Assembly (NCBI RefSeq): GCF_031085175.1
Contig: NZ_JAVHUY010000020.1
Coordinates: 62,001 to 126,000, forward strand
Reading direction: 5' to 3'
Source of the DNA: Phytohabitans maris
Lineage (GTDB): Bacteria > Actinomycetota > Actinomycetes > Mycobacteriales > Micromonosporaceae
Length of the DNA: 64,000 bases
Below are positions 62,130 to 64,000 of the stretch, piece by piece (the first letter of the stretch is position 1; every line of letters begins with the position of its first letter). Made by a program: the position numbers and the translations under genes. The notes beneath the pieces are model-generated. The model did no database searches. It was not told where the DNA came from and saw only the letters and a program-made list of their open reading frames with translations.

Positions 62130-63233
62130 ATGAGCGCTGCCACGCCTAACGCGCCCACGAGAGCCTCGCTGTTGCGACCGCTCCTGGCGTTCGCACTGCT
62201 GATCCCCGTGGGGGTGCTTTTCGGGCAGGCGTGGCAGGGGCAGTCGGACCGCCTCTCGTTCGCCGCGAAGGAGCGGCACGGCATCGAGTACCTCACCACG
62301 CTCGGCCAGGTGACGACCGCGGTGACCGACGCGCAGTCCGCCGCGGTGGCCGGGCGTCCGGCGGACCGGGCCGCGGTGACCCGGGCGGTCGACGCCGCCA
62401 CCGAGGTCGACGACCGGCTCGGCGAGGAGCTGCGTACCAGCGAGCGCTGGTCCGGCCTGCGCGTCAAGATCGAGGCGCTCTCCTCGGTACCCGGCGGCGA
62501 CCGGGCCCGGATCTACGACGCGTACGGCGAGGTGACCGACCTGCTGCTCGCCCTGTACGGCAAGGTCCGGGAGAACTCGCAGCTGATCCGCGACCCCGAG
62601 GCGGACACCTACTTCCTGCAGGACGGCGCCGCCGAGGAGCTGCCCGAGTCGGTGGTCGCGGCCGGCCGGTTCGCCGACCTCGTGGTCATCGCCGCGGGGC
62701 GGCCGGCCGCCGAGCGTACGGCGGCGATCGCCGACCTCGTCTCGGCCCGGGGCGCGGTGCTCGACCCCGCCGCCGACCTCGCCGACGGCCTCCAGTCCGC
62801 CGTGGACAGTACGGAGAGCCGCACGCTCGGCGGCAACCTGCTCAGCCGGCTGGACCGCTTCCGCCGCTCCATGGACGGCCTGGCCAGCTCGGCCGGCACG
62901 CTCGACGGGCGGTCGCCGCTGCCGACGGCGGACCGGCTCAACCCGGCCCGGATCGAGGTGCAGGCGGCCGCCTCCGAGCTCTCCAACTCGATCCTCGCCG
63001 AGCTGGACGTGCTGATCGCGGACCGCCGGTCCAGCATCCGCACCGAACGGGCCGTCTCGCTCGTCGCGTTCGCGGTGGCGGTGCTCGGCTGCGCCGTACC
63101 CTCGGTGCTGGCCCTGCGCAAGCGGCGGCGACGCCGGCGGCCGTTCGGCGGTCCACATCGGACGGTGCTGCCGCGGGCCGCGGGCCCGGAGCAGAACCAG
63201 AGCCAGTGGGAGCCCGTCGGTGCTGCTCGGTAG
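62130..63233 (+). CDS. Membrane sensor-like protein without output domain
   Basis: 367-residue protein with one N-terminal membrane helix (LLAFALLIPVGVLFGQAW), a ~270-residue extracytoplasmic helical domain and a second helix (VSLVAFAVAVLGCAVPSVLAL), followed by a short Arg-rich cytoplasmic tail (KRRRRRRPFGG). The external part resembles nitrate/nitrite-sensing (NIT-like) or four-helix sensor domains. No kinase, HAMP or GGDEF domain is present, so it looks like a detached sensor module. ATG 62130 has GGGAGGG 6 nt upstream. It overlaps the next gene, a NIT-type sensor kinase start, by 14 nt, so the two are co-translated and probably act together. Confidence 0.78.
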   Translation: MSAATPNAPTRASLLRPLLAFALLIPVGVLFGQAWQGQSDRLSFAAKERHGIEYLTTLGQVTTAVTDAQSAAVAGRPADRAAVTRAVDAATEVDDRLGEELRTSERWSGLRVKIEALSSVPGGDRARIYDAYGEVTDLLLALYGKVRENSQLIRDPEADTYFLQDGAAEELPESVVAAGRFADLVVIAAGRPAAERTAAIADLVSARGAVLDPAADLADGLQSAVDSTESRTLGGNLLSRLDRFRRSMDGLASSAGTLDGRSPLPTADRLNPARIEVQAAASELSNSILAELDVLIADRRSSIRTERAVSLVAFAVAVLGCAVPSVLALRKRRRRRRPFGGPHRTVLPRAAGPEQNQSQWEPVGAAR

Positions 63234-64000
63234 GCTGCGCATCCGCGGCAAGCTGGCCGTCCTGGTCATGGTGCCGCTGCTCCTGGTCGGCGTGCTCACC
63301 GTCCCGCTCGTCGTCAACCGGGCCGGCCTGGCCGGGCGGGCCGGTGACACCGCCCGCACCGTGCGGGTGGCCAGCGAGGTCGGTGGCCTCGTCGGTGACC
63401 TCCAGCAGGAGCGCATGCTCTCGGTCGGCTACCTGCTCGGCACCGTCGACGCCGCGGCCCTCACGCTCCAGACCACCGCGGTCGGCGACCGCACCGCCGA
63501 CCTGCGCGCCTCGCTCGGCGACGACCTGCCGCCCCCGGTAGCGCAGGCCATCGACACGATCCGCGACCTGGAACAGGTGCGCACGGGCGTGCTCGGCAAG
63601 GCCATGCGCAGCGACCAGGTGATCGCCGCGTACGGGGCGGTGACCGCGCGCATCCTCGACTCGCTACGGCTGCTCGACAACGTCGACGTGGCCACCGTCG
63701 AGGGGCGGCAGGTGGTGGCGCTCGACGCCGTCCTGCAGATGAACGACCTGATCAGCGCCGGCGCCGCGCTGATGGTGGTCATGGTGGCCGAGCGCAGCCC
63801 CGCGGCGATGACCGGCTACACCGCCAACCTCGCCGCGTTGCAGGCCATCACCGCGCGCTTCAACGCGTACGCGACGGCGGAGCAGAGCGGCCTCTTCCAG
63901 CTCGTCCAGCAGGCGCTGAACGAGCGGGTCGGCGCCGACTTCCCGGTCACCGTGCAGACCAACCCGCTCCAGACGCTCTCCCGCTTCACCGTGCAACGGC
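63220..64000 (+). CDS. Nitrate/nitrite-sensing-domain sensor histidine kinase (3' truncated)
   Basis: The frame opens with GTG 63220 (GGGAG 7 nt upstream, overlapping the previous stop by 14 nt) and is still open at the window end, giving 260 residues. A short basic tail and membrane helix (LAVLVMVPLLLVGVLTVPLV) are followed by a helical external domain. Conserved NIT-domain features are DLQQERMLSVGYLLG after TM1 and further helices with DNVDVATVEGRQVVALDAVL. In actinobacteria this domain normally begins large sensor kinases with HAMP and ATPase domains, which would lie beyond the window. The histidine-kinase part is thus inferred, not seen. Confidence 0.75.
   Translation, partial: MLLGRLRIRGKLAVLVMVPLLLVGVLTVPLVVNRAGLAGRAGDTARTVRVASEVGGLVGDLQQERMLSVGYLLGTVDAAALTLQTTAVGDRTADLRASLGDDLPPPVAQAIDTIRDLEQVRTGVLGKAMRSDQVIAAYGAVTARILDSLRLLDNVDVATVEGRQVVALDAVLQMNDLISAGAALMVVMVAERSPAAMTGYTANLAALQAITARFNAYATAEQSGLFQLVQQALNERVGADFPVTVQTNPLQTLSRFTVQR

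Overview
The window is very GC-rich DNA with dense, mostly coding genes, many GTG starts and frequent ATGA/GTGA/TGATG stop-start overlaps. Several genes are typical of Actinobacteria: a fused 2-oxoglutarate dehydrogenase/decarboxylase (kgd) followed by a 61-residue DUF6104-type gene, an MprAB/PepD-like stress operon, and CBM2-bearing secreted hydrolases. A DUF6412-like gene next to a yidC-like remnant points to Micromonosporaceae (family-level inference only). No rRNA, tRNA, CRISPR array, insertion sequence or prophage gene was seen.

Layout. 1-5.3 kb: a truncated GH92 mannosidase, a LacI-family regulator and a secreted GH16 beta-glucanase whose promoter carries a perfect 16-bp LacI-type operator. 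5.3-9 kb: a DUF6412 gene fused by deletion to a YidC remnant, a glutamate-cysteine-ligase-like enzyme, a Nei-type glycosylase and a small membrane protein. 9-11.3 kb: a DDAH/arginine-hydrolase-like gene coupled to ornithine aminotransferase. 11.5-19 kb: an NmrA-like reductase with a divergent TetR gene, an FHA protein, pterin dehydratase, a zinc exporter, a fatty acid desaturase, CutA, an acyltransferase and a patatin. 19-24 kb: a Ser/Thr kinase, a GH18 chitinase, a ~50-bp degenerate repeat array and a sugar ABC ATPase.

24-30 kb holds an unusual three-gene unit: a large M50 membrane protease with a PqqD/RRE-like N-terminal domain, a 71-residue Cys-rich protein, and a 613-residue Gly/Pro repeat protein that starts with a leader-like helical domain. 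30-34 kb is an HtrA protease with its two-component system. 34-37.3 kb holds PadR, a DUF4097-type gene and a probable ornithine-lipid pair. 37.5-39.2 kb is an ABC-2 exporter. 39.4-46.8 kb holds kgd, a pirin and cytochrome bd oxidase. 47-51.9 kb holds a polysaccharide deacetylase with CBM2, a second SDR/TetR divergent pair, a beta-helix lipoprotein and another SDR.

51.9-56.6 kb is the most defence-like region: overlapping genes for a kinase-fold (TCAD9-like) protein fused to a PLD-like domain, a radical SAM enzyme and a dGTPase-type HD hydrolase, with a small membrane protein divergent to them. 56.6-61.7 kb holds a cupin, a potassium channel, and a VWA/MoxR pair. 61.7-64 kb holds a 420-bp leader region with a T-box-like motif before two sensor genes; the last (nitrate/nitrite-sensing histidine-kinase type) runs off the end.

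Themes. Three or four secreted enzymes (mannosidase, beta-glucanase, chitinase, deacetylase) fit growth on fungal or insect polymers. Several regulators sit beside genes whose promoters contain visible dyads. Many convergent gene ends are separated by long perfect hairpins without a T-tract.
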